This document shows, piece by piece, positions 63,022 to 64,000 of a DNA stretch of 64,000 nucleotides. This stretch comes from Bacteroidota bacterium (GTDB taxonomy: Bacteria; Bacteroidota; Bacteroidia; Chitinophagales; Chitinophagaceae). The position numbers and the translations under genes are program-made. The notes below the pieces were generated by a model. It did not search any database and was not told where the DNA came from. It saw nothing but the letters and a program-made list of their open reading frames with translations. The stretch spans positions 744,001-808,000 of the forward strand of contig JAEWHC010000009.1 of the NCBI GenBank assembly GCA_023387985.1, read 5' to 3'. The stretch's first letter is position 1; each line of letters opens with the position of its first letter.

Positions 63022-64000
63022 CCGGAGGAGTTGCGCCAGACGTGAGATTGATATTTACAGGGGTAGCTGAGGCAGAAAGTTTTAATTGATGCTGCTCAAG
63101 CAATTTCAGAATCTCCATATTGATCCTTTGCCGCAATTCAAAGAATTCCTTTATGGGAATATCCATTGAAATATAATAATCTACAGTAATCACATGTGCT
63201 GTATTTCCAGTCTCTGAAAAGAATACGGTTTGCTCAGTTACCTGCTCTTTTTGCAGCAAGGTTTTTACATCTGAAATAAATTGTTCGATATGCTGTGGGT
63301 GGCTGTCGAGGTTAAGCATTACCGGGTAATTCACCCTTCTCCTCGTTCGCAGGGTGTGATTGTTTAATATACTGTCCACCATTTTTTTGTTGGGAACGGT
63401 TACATAGGTTTTGTCCGCTGTGCGGATGCGTGTACTTCTCAGCCCAATATGTTCCACTTCACCGTTTATGTTGTCCACCACTACAAGGTCTCCTGTGGTA
63501 AAAGGCTTATCGAAAAAAATGATAAAACTGGCGATCAGGTTTTCGAGGCTTTCTTTGAAGGCCAGCGCAAGTGCCGCGCCTATTATGCTGAAGCCGGTCA
63601 CTACATTGGCCAATGGATACCCGAGTGAGAATTTAAGGATCAGCAATATGCCGATTACGAACATGATGGTTTTCAGGAAATCCCGGAAGAAAAGCACGAT
63701 TTGATCATCAGAACGATCTGGCGTCAGTTTTGCCCGTTGTTGCAGGAGCAGCGCAATAAAAGTGATCATTCGGTTGCAAAGCCAGATGAATGAGCCAATG
63801 AGAATTCCTTTGCCGATGGAATCAAGTATGGTTTGAAAACTCGCCTTATAGATATTGAAATCAAGAACCTGGGGAAGTTTGAGCCTGTCGAGACCAATGA
63901 GCACTACTGCCACAAAAACAAACAAGCCAATAGGAGGGATCACCAGCTTTTGGAAAGCCTGTACCCGGCGTGTTTTTGATTTGACCTCAAACAAAAGGGA
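63002..64000 (-). CDS. MscS-family mechanosensitive channel (N-terminus outside the window)
   Basis: The frame is open to the window edge, so the start is not seen. At least four membrane segments precede the pore-type helix VVTGFSIIGAALALAFKESLENLIASF. The beta domain follows, with FTTGDLVVVDNINGEVEHIGLRSTRIRT, the conserved MscS signature, and a C-terminal alpha/beta region. Such channels release solutes during osmotic downshock. It converges with the thioredoxin-like gene, and the two coding regions overlap by 20 bases (63002-63021). Confidence 0.9.
   Translation of the reverse strand, partial: SLLFEVKSKTRRVQAFQKLVIPPIGLFVFVAVVLIGLDRLKLPQVLDFNIYKASFQTILDSIGKGILIGSFIWLCNRMITFIALLLQQRAKLTPDRSDDQIVLFFRDFLKTIMFVIGILLILKFSLGYPLANVVTGFSIIGAALALAFKESLENLIASFIIFFDKPFTTGDLVVVDNINGEVEHIGLRSTRIRTADKTYVTVPNKKMVDSILNNHTLRTRRRVNYPVMLNLDSHPQHIEQFISDVKTLLQKEQVTEQTVFFSETGNTAHVITVDYYISMDIPIKEFFELRQRINMEILKLLEQHQLKLSASATPVNINLTSGATPPANEPFS

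Overview
The window is a chromosomal segment of a Gram-negative Bacteroidota, most likely of the order Chitinophagales; the species cannot be told from the sequence. Pointers are a dcw cluster ending in ftsZ, -7 promoter boxes of the form TAnnTTTG, a type III glutamine synthetase (GlnN), a TamB-like giant protein, GLPGLI-like secreted proteins beside a TonB-receptor-like barrel, a PNGase F homologue, and an atpD-atpC pair separated from the other ATP synthase genes. Coding density is high. I saw no tRNA, rRNA, CRISPR array, integrase or complete insertion sequence.

Layout. 1-7100: the end of the dcw cluster, ftsW(partial)-murG-murC-ftsQ-ftsA-ftsZ, tightly overlapping and closed by a terminator after ftsZ. 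7100-17450: housekeeping genes (TIGR01777-type SDR, MATE exporter, 3-hydroxyacyl-CoA dehydrogenase, ABC exporter, enolase, purL, hldD). 17450-24750: an accessory region made of a decayed tandem duplication. It holds small six-cysteine secreted proteins, GLPGLI-like secreted proteins and a TonB-receptor-like outer-membrane protein. It also holds truncated and frameshifted copies, a stray copy of the hldD 3' end and two (TA)n tracts. 24750-44200: a 2-hydroxyacid dehydrogenase, a CarB that stops after its N-terminal half, gamma-glutamyltransferase, a transglutaminase-like membrane protein, a glutaryl-CoA dehydrogenase-like enzyme, an exported phosphatase, a PNGase F homologue, glnN, yraN, rlmH and an OmpH/Skp chaperone. 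44300-57100: tamB, an RNA-binding RRM protein, atpD-atpC, ileS and a DksA/TraR protein with a histone-H1-like arm. 57100-64000: hypD-hypE, a PadR module, a GNAT acetyltransferase, a MerR regulator with a very long acidic arm, a thioredoxin-like lipoprotein and a partial MscS channel.

How the genes work together. murG and murC make the lipid II used by the division proteins ftsW/Q/A/Z. The OmpH/Skp and TamB homologues serve envelope assembly, and the GLPGLI/outer-membrane-protein cluster, gamma-glutamyltransferase, exported phosphatase and PNGase F homologue act outside the inner membrane, the last three probably in scavenging. The remainder is central metabolism, translation and regulation.

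Most unusual items: the rearranged six-Cys/GLPGLI/OMP region; an isoleucyl-tRNA synthetase whose HxGH signature reads GIHH; the half-length CarB; a near-palindrome shared upstream of atpD and ileS; and two regulators with long low-complexity arms, one of which begins with a clamp-binding-like QLDLF motif.
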